This document shows positions 1 to 11,403 of a stretch of DNA of 64,000 nucleotides, piece after piece (position 1 is the first letter of the stretch; every line of letters starts with the position of its first letter). The stretch comes from Pyrenopolyporus hunteri. Taxonomy: Eukaryota; Ascomycota; Sordariomycetes; Xylariales; Hypoxylaceae. Below the pieces are notes generated by a model. That model did not search any database and had not been told where the DNA came from. It worked only from the letters and a program-made list of their open reading frames with translations. The stretch is taken from positions 1,364,001-1,428,000 of the forward strand of contig CADCXC010000011.1 of NCBI GenBank assembly GCA_902806595.1. The letters run 5' to 3'. The position numbers were made by a program, and so were the translations under genes.

Positions 1-3000
1 CTTCCCGCACCTATTCTACATTCACCATTCTCGCCTCTTAGTCCCGGTTCTAGTTTATACCCGGACGGTTTAATAGATACGCAGTGGCTTCAAAAGCACC
101 AGGAGCTCATACCTAGCGTATGCTTGACGTTCTATAGTCTAACCTCCGACCCGACTCTTGCCACCCTACAGGACAATCAACTTAAGACAGACATAAATGC
201 AGTGAAAAATGCCATCGCGCAGTCTGGCTATAAGTGCCGCTTTGCGGCGGTTATCCTCAGCGATCAGTCGCCGAGCTCCATAGGCCAATTTCAAGAAAGG
301 TTGGAAAATATTAGGCGAAGCACCGGGCTAGACCCGAAGACCTCGCTTTTTGTTCTGCCTACGCAACGGGCCGAGGCCGAACTGGAGGGTGCTATTGATA
401 GCGTCTTGACGGCGATATTCGATCAGGCCATTGAGTACTATCGCGATCTTGGTAGGCACTCACGTAAAAAGAAGGCCAGGGGTATCGCGCCTCAACCGAC
501 CATTCCTCCTACTAGTGGCACTTCTCATACGTTAACCCTCCAGGGTTGGAACGTTCGCTATGACTTTAAAACTGCCATCTTCGCAGAGTTCCGCCAGGAA
601 ATAGACGTTGCCTTACGTTCTTACGAGCAAGCATATGAAACTTTACTTGGTGCGGATGTTCTCGAAACCATTCCCGGATGGAGTCCCCGATTCAACGACG
701 CCCGGCTTCTGGCCGACATAATAGCTATTCGGACCTTGAAATGCTTGCTATGGGCCGGGCAAAGTACTGCTGCCGTAAGGAGATGGCAAGCCCATCACGA
801 TAGAATATTCGACCTAGTCGAGCGCAGAGGCCGGGGGACGCAAAACTATGGGTGGAAGGCCTGGGAAGCTAGATGGAGTACGGTAATGGCCAACCTGATC
901 GAAAAAACCCAGTTCTCGGAGTTAGAAGCATCCACTACCCTGTCCTACCGCCCCCCCGAGAAGAGCCTGTCAGCCGAGCGTTTGCAGCCGTGGGAGCTTC
1001 TTCATCATCAGGGATACTGGTACCGGGTGGCCGCACGGCATCTTTCTGATAGACGGAGGCTAGCAATGTCTATATCCGAAGACGATCGGAAACCGCCAAA
1101 TGCGTCATCGCCGTCCCAGTCAAACAAAGCCTACAGTTATGACACTTATATGTGTCCGGAACCCCACGAGGAGTTCCCGTTAGTTGGACCTGGCGTCAAT
1201 CATAGTCTGTTGATCTTCAATCACTTGATGTTGGCGCGTAACGAATTTCAGAAGCGGCGCCAGATTCGAATATCTTCAGAGCTGGTTCTTGAAGGCTGCA
1301 AGGAGCTGGAACGGGCGCAGCGGTGGAAACAGATCCTGGAGATCCTGGCGCCCCTGTGGAGAGACATGTCTTATCGTACGGAAGGCTGGTGGGATATCAT
1401 GGAAGCATTTAGTTGGACCTTGAGGGGTGCAGCGGTAGAAACCGGTCGGAAGAACCTTATCGTTGCTATTGACTGGGAGCTCCTGAATAAAAGTAAGCAA
1501 GGCTACATGGCTATGGAGGCTCGTGGTCGGGGTGCTGACTTTAACATAGGGTTCACCCGACGACCGGGCTGGCATTACGATATAACGAAATCACTAGATG
1601 ACATGTCTACGGATGATCCGCCCGTCGTCGATATCGGCGATGAGCATGTAACGTCGTTTCTCCAGGCTTCTTTTGTGTTCAAAAATGACGAAGGAAAGGC
1701 TGGACAGAATTGCCCCGCCCAACTTTCAATCACGTCTAATTCCTTCCCGGATGCCGCCCCGGTAGTATTAGATGCGGTCCGAGTTGAATTCGACGGCAGC
1801 TTACACACAATACACCTAAAACATGAGTCCGGCGGTGACGAGACACCGCCTTCTTCGAGAACAAGAGTTTCCAAAGTAACCTTAGTAGAGGTGGAAAATA
1901 ATGATAGTGAAGATTCTGACGATGCTTCTGAAGACAGCTCTGAGATCTCTTCCACGACTGTGCTGGAGGGGATAGACGACTTAACTCTGCTGCCGGGCCG
2001 AACGCGAGTCTTTGAAATGGATGTCCCATTGCGAGAGCCTGGCGATGCGAGAGCGTCCGCGGTGCAAGTTTCAGTAGCACCGCCTTCTTTCACCTTCCGA
2101 TATACGATAAGGCTTCGGGATACTAACACGGTGGGCCTTTGGTATTCGCAGTCGTCTTCTCGAAAGAAAGTCACGCGGACAGATCCGCACAAAATTCGAG
2201 TTCTTCCAAGACCTCCAAAAATGGAGGTTAGGCTTGTCAATATGCTTGAACAGTATTATGCGAGTGAACAGATCCCGCTTGAACTGGATATTCTGAATGA
2301 AGAGGATGCGGACGCAAACACCAAATTAGACGTGGCCTTATACGGACACGAGGTCCCTGGTTATCGAGTACAGGTTGGAAATGGCGCGGAAAAGTCAAGT
2401 CCTTCTAGGGCTGAGGAATCGAGACTCGACGGAATCCCGGTAGGGACAATACCGAGCTCCAAATCCATAAAGTCTACGATCACCATAGATCCAGTCGACG
2501 GTCCTATAACGTTCGACCTCCTAGTGAGGGCGCGATATCACCTTGTGTCAGACCCGGCGACGCCGATTATTCAACAGACAACCTACCACCTGAATATCGT
2601 CAACCCCTTCGAGGCGAGCTATGATCTGTTTCCTAGGTTACATTCCGAGTGGCCGAATTATTTTGAGACCGAAGACATCCAGGAATCGTCAGAGGGAGAT
2701 GAGGTTGCTCGGCGCCCCCGAGGACTGGCGCAAAAATGGTCTCTTGCTACGCGGTACGCTTCTTTCGCACAGGAAGATTTAGCTATTCTAGGCCTCGATG
2801 TCGATATCCTCTCTACGCAAGGGAATGTGAGTTGCAAGATGTCCAAGGGCCAGTCGGCGATGGCGGATGATGTGGTTATTAGTCCGAAGACGATCGAGGA
2901 AGCCCACTTCGAACTCATCGCCCAGAAATACGACCTGGACGACCGGTCGCCGGCAACGGCTGATCTCGCTTTCTCTATCAAGTGGCGACGACTTACGTCG

Positions 3001-3525
3001 CCCAAGGAGGTCGTCAATACCACAGTCCTACCGCTCCCACGGTTTTTCGTTACAACCGCCGAGCCGCGTGTTCTTGCTAGTATATCTTACTCCTCGCCAC
3101 CTAGTCCGTCAGAATCTGAGTCGTCTCCCGGTTCTACACCACAATTGCTCTTCCTAGATATCACGATTGAAAACCCATCATCGCACTTCCTCACCTTCGG
3201 TCTCATGATGGAGCCAAGCGACGAGTTCGCATTCTCCGGCGCTAAGACCACAACGCTTAACGTGCTACCCGTCGCTAGGAGAACCGTGACCTACCGGCTT
3301 CTGCCGCTCGTGCAAGGCGCGTGGATCCGTCCGACGCTTGTTGTAAGGGATAAGTATTTCCAGAAGGTCCTGAAGATCATCCCGACAGAGGGTATGAAGA
3401 GCGACAGGGAAGGGGTCCTGGTGTGGGTGCCACCCGACGAGGAGGCGGATGGCGACAGCGATAGCAATGATGAATCATCTAGTGAGGACAGCGCGAGCCA
3501 GGTAGCTGGAGAGGAGGCAACATAG
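1..3525 (+). CDS. TRAPP complex subunit 11 (TRAPPC11 / foie-gras), 5' partial
   Basis: The frame is open from base 1, so the gene starts upstream of the window; the TTG near 124 is not a start. About 1174 residues plus the TAA stop are visible. The first ~350 residues read as the foie-gras domain (segments LQGWNVRYDFKTAIFAEFRQE and WKAWEARW, typical of TRAPPC11). The C-terminal half is beta-rich, as in the Gryzun/immunoglobulin-like part of this family, and ends in an acidic Asp/Ser/Glu tail. An acidic linker (about residues 630-650) divides the halves. Family knowledge: TRAPPC11 belongs to the TRAPP III tethering complex, which activates a Rab GTPase in ER-Golgi traffic and autophagy. No intron is needed in the visible part. 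The family call rests on recognised segments and overall architecture. Confidence 0.88.
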   Translation, partial: LPAPILHSPFSPLSPGSSLYPDGLIDTQWLQKHQELIPSVCLTFYSLTSDPTLATLQDNQLKTDINAVKNAIAQSGYKCRFAAVILSDQSPSSIGQFQERLENIRRSTGLDPKTSLFVLPTQRAEAELEGAIDSVLTAIFDQAIEYYRDLGRHSRKKKARGIAPQPTIPPTSGTSHTLTLQGWNVRYDFKTAIFAEFRQEIDVALRSYEQAYETLLGADVLETIPGWSPRFNDARLLADIIAIRTLKCLLWAGQSTAAVRRWQAHHDRIFDLVERRGRGTQNYGWKAWEARWSTVMANLIEKTQFSELEASTTLSYRPPEKSLSAERLQPWELLHHQGYWYRVAARHLSDRRRLAMSISEDDRKPPNASSPSQSNKAYSYDTYMCPEPHEEFPLVGPGVNHSLLIFNHLMLARNEFQKRRQIRISSELVLEGCKELERAQRWKQILEILAPLWRDMSYRTEGWWDIMEAFSWTLRGAAVETGRKNLIVAIDWELLNKSKQGYMAMEARGRGADFNIGFTRRPGWHYDITKSLDDMSTDDPPVVDIGDEHVTSFLQASFVFKNDEGKAGQNCPAQLSITSNSFPDAAPVVLDAVRVEFDGSLHTIHLKHESGGDETPPSSRTRVSKVTLVEVENNDSEDSDDASEDSSEISSTTVLEGIDDLTLLPGRTRVFEMDVPLREPGDARASAVQVSVAPPSFTFRYTIRLRDTNTVGLWYSQSSSRKKVTRTDPHKIRVLPRPPKMEVRLVNMLEQYYASEQIPLELDILNEEDADANTKLDVALYGHEVPGYRVQVGNGAEKSSPSRAEESRLDGIPVGTIPSSKSIKSTITIDPVDGPITFDLLVRARYHLVSDPATPIIQQTTYHLNIVNPFEASYDLFPRLHSEWPNYFETEDIQESSEGDEVARRPRGLAQKWSLATRYASFAQEDLAILGLDVDILSTQGNVSCKMSKGQSAMADDVVISPKTIEEAHFELIAQKYDLDDRSPATADLAFSIKWRRLTSPKEVVNTTVLPLPRFFVTTAEPRVLASISYSSPPSPSESESSPGSTPQLLFLDITIENPSSHFLTFGLMMEPSDEFAFSGAKTTTLNVLPVARRTVTYRLLPLVQGAWIRPTLVVRDKYFQKVLKIIPTEGMKSDREGVLVWVPPDEEADGDSDSNDESSSEDSASQVAGEEAT

Positions 3526-4179
3526 AACTGTTAATTGGGCTTGTGTAGACAGCAATGACTGTAAGGAAGTGTACCTACCCAGTCCTATGAGTTTCGGTAG
3601 GGAAACGAAGACGTTAGTGCATCCATGACAAAGCCCTAAACCAAGGGGTATCTCTGACCTAATAATCGTGAATATGTACCCATTTTAAATTAGTAGATGT
3701 TGAGATATGATCTGACGGAGATTTGAGATCTTAGATTAAGTCATCAGCCTACCGTCCTCCACTATGAATGACGCAAGGCAGTTGAATTTCTAAAACCACT
3801 GCAGGTGGTTTTGGTTGGCTTCGGATTTCGAGTTACACCGTTAATCCGAAGCCAATGCCACGGACTTTACCTAGGAACATTCGAAATCCCGTCGCATATC
3901 TTATAATAGCAGGCGTCTGGAAAGACGTGTGCCAGCTGACAGCATATACGAATGAGAAGACAGGGTCGCATAGGTGGCTTCCAACAAATTCTTAACTCCA
4001 GTCTCCCCTAACTCCGAGCGGCCTCTCAGCGGCCGAATCGTGCGTGGGCGACCGAGTTCCTTATACGTTCTGCGACGCGAAGCTGAGAACGCCCAGAGTG
4101 AGATCTTCCGAATCCTAAAAAGATATCTGACCTTCCCACCCACCCCCTATCTTCTCTCTCCCACCACCTTCCTAGATTC
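3526..4179. other. Intergenic region with two adjacent perfect hairpins
   Basis: No gene is recognised. The stretch holds the TRAPPC11 3' region and the promoter of the next gene. Two inverted repeats follow each other closely. The first has an 8-bp stem, AAAACCAC (3792-3799) with GTGGTTTT (3805-3812), and a 5-nt loop. The second has a 13-bp perfect stem, TTGGCTTCGGATT (3815-3827) with its complement (3843-3855), and a 15-nt loop. Confidence 0.6.
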
Positions 4180-5560
4180 ATGTCTTCCTTCTTTCGAGTT
4201 CTCTTCAGAAGAGCACCCCCGACTTCTCCTCGCCAATTCACCATGAAGGCTTCGTTAGCGGGTGGTACTGCCGCCCTCTCAATGGCAACCTACTATGGCA
4301 CCGTCACTTTAACTACGCCGCCGGCAACCGAGGCGCAGGAATTCGAACCCGAAGCTCACCACGTCAAGAACCGCCGTGGGCGGACGGTCGGATTCCGAAA
4401 TCCCCATCCTTCATTCGTTCCCCCTAGCCGACTGGGATTGTTGGAGCTTCCTTTGTGCGTTTTCATGAACGACTCAACCCGCCTATCGTGATCTTCGTGT
4501 TAGCTAACTCTGGGTGTGGGCGCATAGCAAAGCATTCACAGGACTGATGAGCTGGCCCCGGCCGAAATTGGAAGAGAAGCTCGTGCCTGTCGTAGAACCA
4601 CGGTTTCTACCGACGCGCACATCCTCGTCCAAACTCCGCGCCACCTGGCTGGGTCACGCTTGCTACTACGTAGAGTACCCGTCTGGGTTACGAGTTCTAT
4701 TCGACCCCGTCTTCGAGGACTGCTGTGCACCCATCAACCTCCGCACTTTTAAGAGGTACACCGAGCCGCCGTGTAGCATCGGCGACCTGCCCTTTGTGGA
4801 CGCCGTCGTCATAAGCCACAGTCACTACGATCACCTCTCATACCCTTCCGCTCAGGAGATCCGGAAACATCACCCGAACGCGCACTTTTTCGTCGGCCTG
4901 GGACTGGAGAAATGGTTCAAGGAAGGCGGGTTTGAACATGTGACGGAGATGGACTGGTGGCAGGAGGCGGAACTAACACTGACGCCACAAGCTGCCAAGG
5001 GCGAGACGGAGACGAAGAGCGCAAGCAGCTCGGAGCTCCCCGGTCCTATCACCGCAAAGTTCTCCTGCCTCCCCTGCCAACACGCCTCCGGCAGGGGCAT
5101 CCTAGACCAAAACAAGACCCTATGGGCGTCGTGGGCCGTGACCTCCGGGGAGCCCGCAAGGTCCGTCTGGTTCGGCGGGGACACGGGGTACCGGGGGGTA
5201 CCGAAGGTGCCCGAGGGGGCTGACGACTACGGGCCGGAGTACCAGCACCTGCCGCGGTGCCCGCAGTTCCGGCAGATCGGCGAGCGGTTCGGGTCGTTCG
5301 ACCTCGGGCTGATCCCGATCGGCGCGTACAACCCGCGCTACCTGTTCTCCGGCATGCACGCGAACCCCTTCGACGCCGTGGAGATCTTCGCGGACACCGG
5401 GTGCAAGCGCGCCATGGCCATCCACTGGGGCACGTGGGTCCTGACGCCCGAGCCCCCGCTCCAGCCCCCGGAGTTACTGAGGGAGGCGCTCAAGCGCAAG
5501 GGCATACCAGAGACGGGCGTCTTTGATATTTGCGATATTGGCGAGAGTAGAGAGTTTTGA
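4180..5560 (+). CDS. NAPE-PLD-like metallo-beta-lactamase-fold phospholipase
   Basis: Model join(4180..4454,4528..5560), 435 aa. The 73-nt intron starts GTGCGT and ends CATAG, with a CTAAC branch site about 20 nt before the acceptor; the join gives LELPF-KAFTGLMSW. The protein carries the zinc-binding HSHYDH motif, the GGDTGYRGV segment and a late IHWGTW histidine motif, as in N-acyl-phosphatidylethanolamine-hydrolysing phospholipase D. Family knowledge: these enzymes cleave N-acyl-PE to N-acylethanolamine and phosphatidic acid at membranes. The N-terminus (FFRVLFRRAP then a small hydrophobic stretch) could be a mitochondrial or membrane signal; that is inference. The 3' half is noticeably GC-rich. 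Substrate in fungi is not established from sequence. Confidence 0.85.
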
Positions 5561-6417
5561 GGCGTTCTATTATTGAGCGTGTTGTTATAATTGCATACCT
5601 ACATGTAGGTAGGTAGGTTAGGTGTCTAGGTGTATGCTTACTTTAAGTACCTGTATAAACTTGTATGTATTAGCGGCTTACGGTGGAGGAATATGGAGTT
5701 TTGGGGTGGCACATACCTAGGTAGAAATAGAAGATTCGACTCACGGTCTATTCTCGAAGTTAGAATGAAGTCATATGATGGATTAAGAATTACTTGGGTA
5801 CCTACCGTAGCGGCAAAAGGTACCTAATTACAAGAAGATATGTATTTGTATCTCAAGACACAAGTACCTGCCTACTATTAGTTGAGTCGGGTAACGACTA
5901 CACGTGCATTCCGTGACAAACGGGAAAGTTAACGCTAGTCCGTAAATCGGCATACAGGTAAACCTTTGGGCATTTGGGCCAGGGTACTGCCCGGTGTGCA
6001 CCTGCCTGGGGCGCTAGATAGGTACCTATCCGCGAATTCTACCGCCAAGCCAAAGCGCCCCCCCAAAAACTTCCTCGACTTCCTCCCGACAACGAATCGA
6101 CCGACCAATCAAGAGGCACGTACTCAAGAGTTGGTCCCGCCCTCCCGCCTGCGACTCATCCACGTCGTCCCGTCGCAAACAAAAACCTATGAACGCATAA
6201 GCCATTATACGTGCAGTACAGCATATCTAACCCATAGTCACTCGATTCTCCCCAATTACCTTTATCATGCATCCGCGACAGGGTCACGTCTTCTGGCTGT
6301 ATAGTTCCGCTCTCTCGCATTTCTTCCCGCTATAAAGGAAGTATCTAGAGCCTAACTTGGAGGGCCCTTTGGTATTCATGTCGAATCATACAGACGTGAC
6401 ACATATTTATATCTATT
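5561..6417. other. Intergenic region with GTAGGTAGGTA-type simple repeats
   Basis: No gene recognised. Near 5590-5625 there is a short ACCTACATGTAGGTAGGTAGGTTAGG palindromic simple repeat. The last few hundred bases are pyrimidine-rich and serve as the promoter and 5' leader of the Smr gene. Confidence 0.5.
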
Positions 6418-8364
6418 ATGGAAGACCCCGGGCAAAAGTTGATGGTGAGTCTATGCGCAACCCCATTGATTACACGATTATGTTTTGCTCGTTTTCGCGG
6501 GTTGCATCCTATCCTCGAATATCCTAGTTGTCCTAGTTTGGGCTACCCTACCGGCGCCGAGTCGCGAAAATAGAGCTGGTGTCACACGGTTGTGGTTCAT
6601 ATGCCGCTTCGGAATCATTATACTTATATTTACAATATACAATACACAATACATATAAGATAACTAACCGATAATTTAAGGACGAACTTCGTTCGCTCCT
6701 GGATGAGACTATTATCCTGTCCATCTCTGGCGACTATGATTTGGAAGACCCCGAACAGTTTTCTGCAGCACGAGAAGTTCTCTTGACCATCTCCAAAGAC
6801 GTGGAAGCAGAAGAAGCCACTGGCTTCAACCCGAGTGGCCTTGGTGCCGACAGCATTGTAGACATCGGCCCCTCAACCCAGGACGACGCAGAGGCCTTCG
6901 GTGCAAATAGCAGCGACGTCAAAAGCGTTGGGGACCTCACCGTCACAACAGACAATTCTATCCCACCAAGCCTTATATCTAGGGGGTCATCGAGAACTTC
7001 CACCAACGAGACCCCGGGACTTATTCACGTCGACATCTTCGATGGCCTCACCGATAGTGAGAAAGAGGAGCAGCTAATACAGATGTTCGTCTCCCTCAAA
7101 CCAATCGATGTAAAGCTGTGTCTGCAGAAATCGAAAGGTGATGCGAATCTTGCTATTGACGAACTCCTCAACTTGCAATGGCTCGAGCAGACTGGCCAGC
7201 GTCCTAAAGGGGTCGATGGTTTCTATATATCCGATGATAACGCCCCGAATAAGAGGAAGAAAAAGGGTAGGAAAAAGAAGAAAGTGGCTAAGGTAATAAT
7301 ACCCCAAGCTACCGATCCAGAAAATGCATCTGGAGAAATAGGTAACAGTGACGCCGTACAGAATGGTGAGAAAATTAGTACCCGAGCAAAGCCCTCAGTT
7401 TATAAGGTACATACGTGTCTAACCAATTTTCTTGATAGATTACATAGCACTTATTTCTGACAGGCTCAATCTTCTGCCCTCGGACGCGGCGAGAACTTAC
7501 CAACAACAGAACGGATCTCCGGGAGCAACGGTGGTCAAGGTTCTAGATAACTATTTTGCCACGGGTCTGGCGCCGCCCGAACCTTACCTGGCGCCTGACA
7601 CCCGGCGAGAGATAGATAAATTCCCTTGGATACCTTCCGAGTACGTTAAGGCCACATTTGAAATCTGCTCAACGCAAGACCATGCTATGGACATCATCCG
7701 CATATTAGCAGATTACTTTGAGAAGCCATCCTATCTGAAATACGATGTGCCGTATAGCCTAGTAGCGTCGGGAGCGGAGGCATCTGAGCTCGTCAACAAT
7801 TTGAGTCCGAAGGAAACGCAGATGTCCCCTACGAATATACGCCCACCGACGATCGACCCGCCTAGGCGAGCCTTAAATCAGCCCGGAAACCTGCAGGCTG
7901 CAGCCGCCGCCTCAAATGCGTTTGCCGAGTCAAGAAACCACTCATTTTCCTCGGCCGCGGCCGCTTTCAAAAAGGGCAGATCCGACCCGCTGTTTAGGGC
8001 GGTCGGGGCGTTCTACGCGGAGCGCGCCCGCGAGCAGGCTACGAGTCACCGGCAGGCCAGCACTATCGAAGCTAACTACCTAGTCGACCAAAAAAGCACG
8101 GAGGACATGATCGACCTCCACGGCGTCACAGTGCAGGACGGCGTCGAGATCGCCCGCGACAGGGTGTGGAAGTGGTGGCAAGGCCTCGGTGAGGAGCGAG
8201 CTCGCAAGGCAAAGCAAGGATTTACTGTCGTTACTGGCATTGGTAGACACTCTGCAGATGGAAAATCGCGATTGCGCATCAACGTGTTCAAGGCGCTCGT
8301 CGCCGATGGATGGAAAGTCGAGGTTATGACCGGAAAGTACCTTGTCACCGGAAGGAAGAAATGA
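6418..8364 (+). CDS. CUE-Smr domain protein (Cue2-like, predicted RNA endonuclease)
   Basis: Model join(6418..6444,6681..7365,7439..8364), 545 aa. The first exon encodes only MEDPGQKLM and ends in GTGAGT. Intron 1 is 236 nt and ends TTTAAG after a TAACTAAC branch site. Intron 2 (73 nt, GTGAGA...GATAG, branch CTAAC) joins DAVQN to YIALISDRLN in frame. Domains: a CUE-like ubiquitin-binding helix bundle (about 120-165, EQLIQMFVSLKP...AIDELLNLQWL), a Lys/Arg-rich stretch, then a C-terminal Smr domain starting at IDLHG (DLHGVTVQDGVEIARD) with the conserved TGIGRHS loop. Family knowledge: yeast Cue2 with this CUE plus Smr layout cleaves mRNA at stalled ribosomes (no-go decay). Orthology is inferred from architecture. 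Confidence 0.82.
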
Positions 8365-10236
8365 TTGCGGCTACGGGATTGCCGGCCGATGAGTTAACAC
8401 CCTTGCTCTGCCGAGGCGGTTCCAAGACATGCGACGACGTACGTAGAATTTTAGCTGTGTTCACGGTGCTGGGTTCGAATCGCACATTGGCGGTGTTTCA
8501 AGGTGGGAGATCAGGGTTACGGGCGATCAATCAGTATCAATTGGTTTTATGACTGGCAAGGAGACGTCGAGGACTTGATGTTTGCACTTGGATCTATCCC
8601 GATCATCGCAGGAATTTACGTTGCGATTCTTTCGCTTCTATGGCTTGGGGTAGGTGAATAGAAACAGGATACTGTTTGAATCACCTGTCTTGGTTCTTAC
8701 AGGCGCAGTTTGGATGAAGCACAGAGTCGATTCGGCGTGGATGATACTCAGGCGGGTAATGAACAGAAGATATTAGGACCTCTTAGATTTAATTGACATT
8801 AGAATTTTACAATGTCCTTCCAGGCCGCAAGACAGCCTGCAGAGACGGCACCGAGTCGCATGAGTCACTCTACCCACCTCAAATTCACGGACTCAAGGAC
8901 AATTCTGAACAGGTAACTAAGTTCCAACGTAGAGTTATACGTCTTTCGTAGAGCTACGTAGCCCAGATAGATGTCTTATGTCTATCATAAGTCACGTCCC
9001 ACAGGACACTGGTCATTTCTTACCGAATATGTTCTGTAGGCCGGGTTGTCCTGAGTGTACGTAGCCAGCATTGCGTGACGGTCCTAGAATATTGGCAACA
9101 TCTCTTTGCCTTTTCTTGCAGCCCACTCCGCGAATTGCACTGTGTCAGACACAACCAACCGGGGGACCCTGAGACAACTTCCTGGGCAATTGAGGCAGAG
9201 CCTAACTTTGCTTAGCAAGGCTTGTTGTAAGTGCGGTTAAGCGAGCGGAGATTGAAACTGTCTTCACGGGTAGGCAACGGATCTATTATTACAAGCGAAT
9301 TGCTTGATGCTGCCTACCTACCTACCTAAGTACCTAGGTTAGGAGGGAATAGGTTTTCGGATACGGGCACAATACGGACGGCGGTGAGTTGACCAATCAG
9401 TTAATTGGTAGTCGGAAGAGCCAAGCAGAGAAGCTCAGATTGAATGATACAAAGTCTCATCATGCACATGATACTATCATACTGACCCATTATTATTCGC
9501 GGCGTTAAAGCATCGAAATTGTCTTGATGCTTGGAAGCAATGGATATTGAACGTGAAGAAAAAGAGGGAGAAGAAGTAAAAAAGACTTGCCCTTCGGCAC
9601 TTTACTTTGTGCACTTTACCTTATGGGTATCGTCCTATCCACGGGTACCTATGGATGATAGAGTTCGCCTAGGTTAGATGGCCATTATAGCGCGCTACTT
9701 ACAAATACATACCACACACAGGCACTTTTTAGCCCACGGCTATGCCGGCCAAACGCCGACCACGGCCGCAACTGACTTAAACTAGGGACCCTCCAGGTCG
9801 TGACTTACGAAGCACATACCAAGGTACGTACGCGGTAGCTTAGAGAAGCAGATTAGAGTCACAAGAGTGTAGGTGCCTGTCTCTTATCCCAGGCCCCAGG
9901 CCCCAGGCCCACCTAGAACCTGTCTTTGATCAGCACCTCCCGCTCCCAACCGACCTGGTCACATCTGCAACAGCTACAACTTACAACTTACAACTACAAC
10001 TAGCACCTCATATATTATCCTTTTTATTCGATTTGATTTTTCGTCTGCGAGTCTCACAAAGAAGTTCCTAGCATATCTCTTGACCCGTACTTATTTGACG
10101 ATTCGCGCAATATCTCCCGGATTGTCTGCATCATTTAATTGCCATCGTTGTCTTCCAATTCAAACAAAAACCTAACCACCCTTCAACTACATAATACCTA
10201 GTACCGTCGCTCCGCGCCGTATACTTCTTGATCATA
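8365..10236. other. 1.9-kb intergenic region; one weak small-protein candidate
   Basis: No recognised gene. A weak candidate coding run lies at about 8450-8770 on the plus strand: an open frame encoding ...NWFYDWQGDVEDLM followed by one clear hydrophobic helix. It might be joined across GTGAAT...TTACAG to VWMKHRVDSAWMILRR. No start codon or homology could be assigned. Elsewhere there are CCTACCTACCTAAGTACCTAGG-type simple repeats near 9315 and a short AGGCCCC triplication near 9890-9910. The final 200 bases are pyrimidine-rich, as expected for a fungal promoter. Confidence 0.45.
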
Positions 10237-11403
10237 ATGACGGACAACGCCGCCGCGGGGCCAGCGCCGCCGGCAGCCTCGGCTATGACGCTGGAAAACT
10301 ACACCTTCCCGGCGCATAGGCTGCTGCGACAGCAGAGGACCCCCGATCGCACCCCGCTGGTGCTCGTCGCCTGCGGTAGTTTCTCCCCCATCACCTACCT
10401 CCATCTCCGCATGTTCGAGATGGCCAACGACTACGCACGCATAAATACACAGTACGAGGTCGTCGGAGGCTACTTAAGTCCAGTGTCCGACGCATACAAG
10501 AAGGCCGGCTTAGCAGAGGCGCGCCACAGGTAAGAACACAATGACTCTCACTCTCCGGCCAAGCAGCTATTGCTACCCATTGGCTTTGCTACTTGCTTTC
10601 TCGCGGCAATTGATGGACTAATATATGAGCCACGAATAGAGTGCGCATGTGCGAATTAGCGGCGGAGGAGACGTCAAGTTGGCTGATGGTTGATCCGTGG
10701 GAGGCTATTCAACCCGAATACACACCTACTGCTAAGGTGCTAGACGTGAGTGCATGCTAATTGTTCCAATTTCCCGTGTGGGCACTTCTTCGGGGGGGCA
10801 CGAAGGCCCTTATCAGAACCTGGCCAAGCAATCGTCGCCACTCGGAGCCGCCCCCGGCATAACTCTACGAATAGTCACTAAATCTCGAGATGCCACAGCA
10901 CTTCGAATACGAAATCAACCAGGTCCTCAAGGGCGTCCTGGCCGAAGATGGCGAAACGCGAAAGCCGGTTAAGATCATGCTGCTAGCCGGCGCAGACCTC
11001 ATCGGCACCATGTCGACACCCGGTGTCTGGGCCGAGAAGGATCTTGCCCATATCTTGGGCAATTATGGTGCTATGATCGTCGAAAGAAGCGGAACGGACA
11101 TTGATGAAGCGTTGGGCAACCTCAAGCAGTGGGAGGACAATATCCACGTCATCACGCAGATGATACAGAATAACGTGAGCAGCACCAAGATCAGGCTGTT
11201 CCTCAGACGAGAGTGAGTACCGACACACCCGATCCCCCATTCATCGCGGGACCAAGTCCAACAGCGAAACAGTCAACTAATTGAGATGTCGCAGTATGAG
11301 CGTGCAATATCTAATCCCGGCATCCGTCATCCAATACATAGACCAACACAAGCTTTACACGGATGATAGCGAATCGAAGTCGAAGGGAAAAGAAAAGCAA
11401 TAA
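10237..11403 (+). CDS. Nicotinamide/nicotinate mononucleotide adenylyltransferase (NMNAT)
   Basis: Model join(10237..10529,10640..10745,10899..11212,11295..11403), 273 aa, the usual fungal length. Start is ATG at 10237 (MTDNAAAG); a TTG nine bases earlier was ignored. The donors are GTAAGA, GTGAGT and GTGAGT, and all phases match. The catalytic signature GSFSPITYLHLRMFE (nucleotidyltransferase (H/T)xxH motif) is in exon 1. The second signature, SSTKIRLFLRR, is split near its end by intron 3, and the protein continues DMSVQYLIPASVIQYI. Family knowledge: the enzyme joins NMN or NaMN with ATP to make NAD or deamido-NAD, the last common step of NAD synthesis, in nucleus and cytosol. The short C-terminal tail is Lys/Ser-rich. 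Confidence 0.95.

Noticed and set aside
1575..2240. Minus-strand 221-codon ORF within TRAPPC11
   Set aside because: Shadow of the acidic TRAPPC11 coding frame; no domain.
8470..8500. GGTTCGAATC resembling a tRNA T-loop
   Set aside because: Flanking bases do not pair into a T-stem and no other arms are present.
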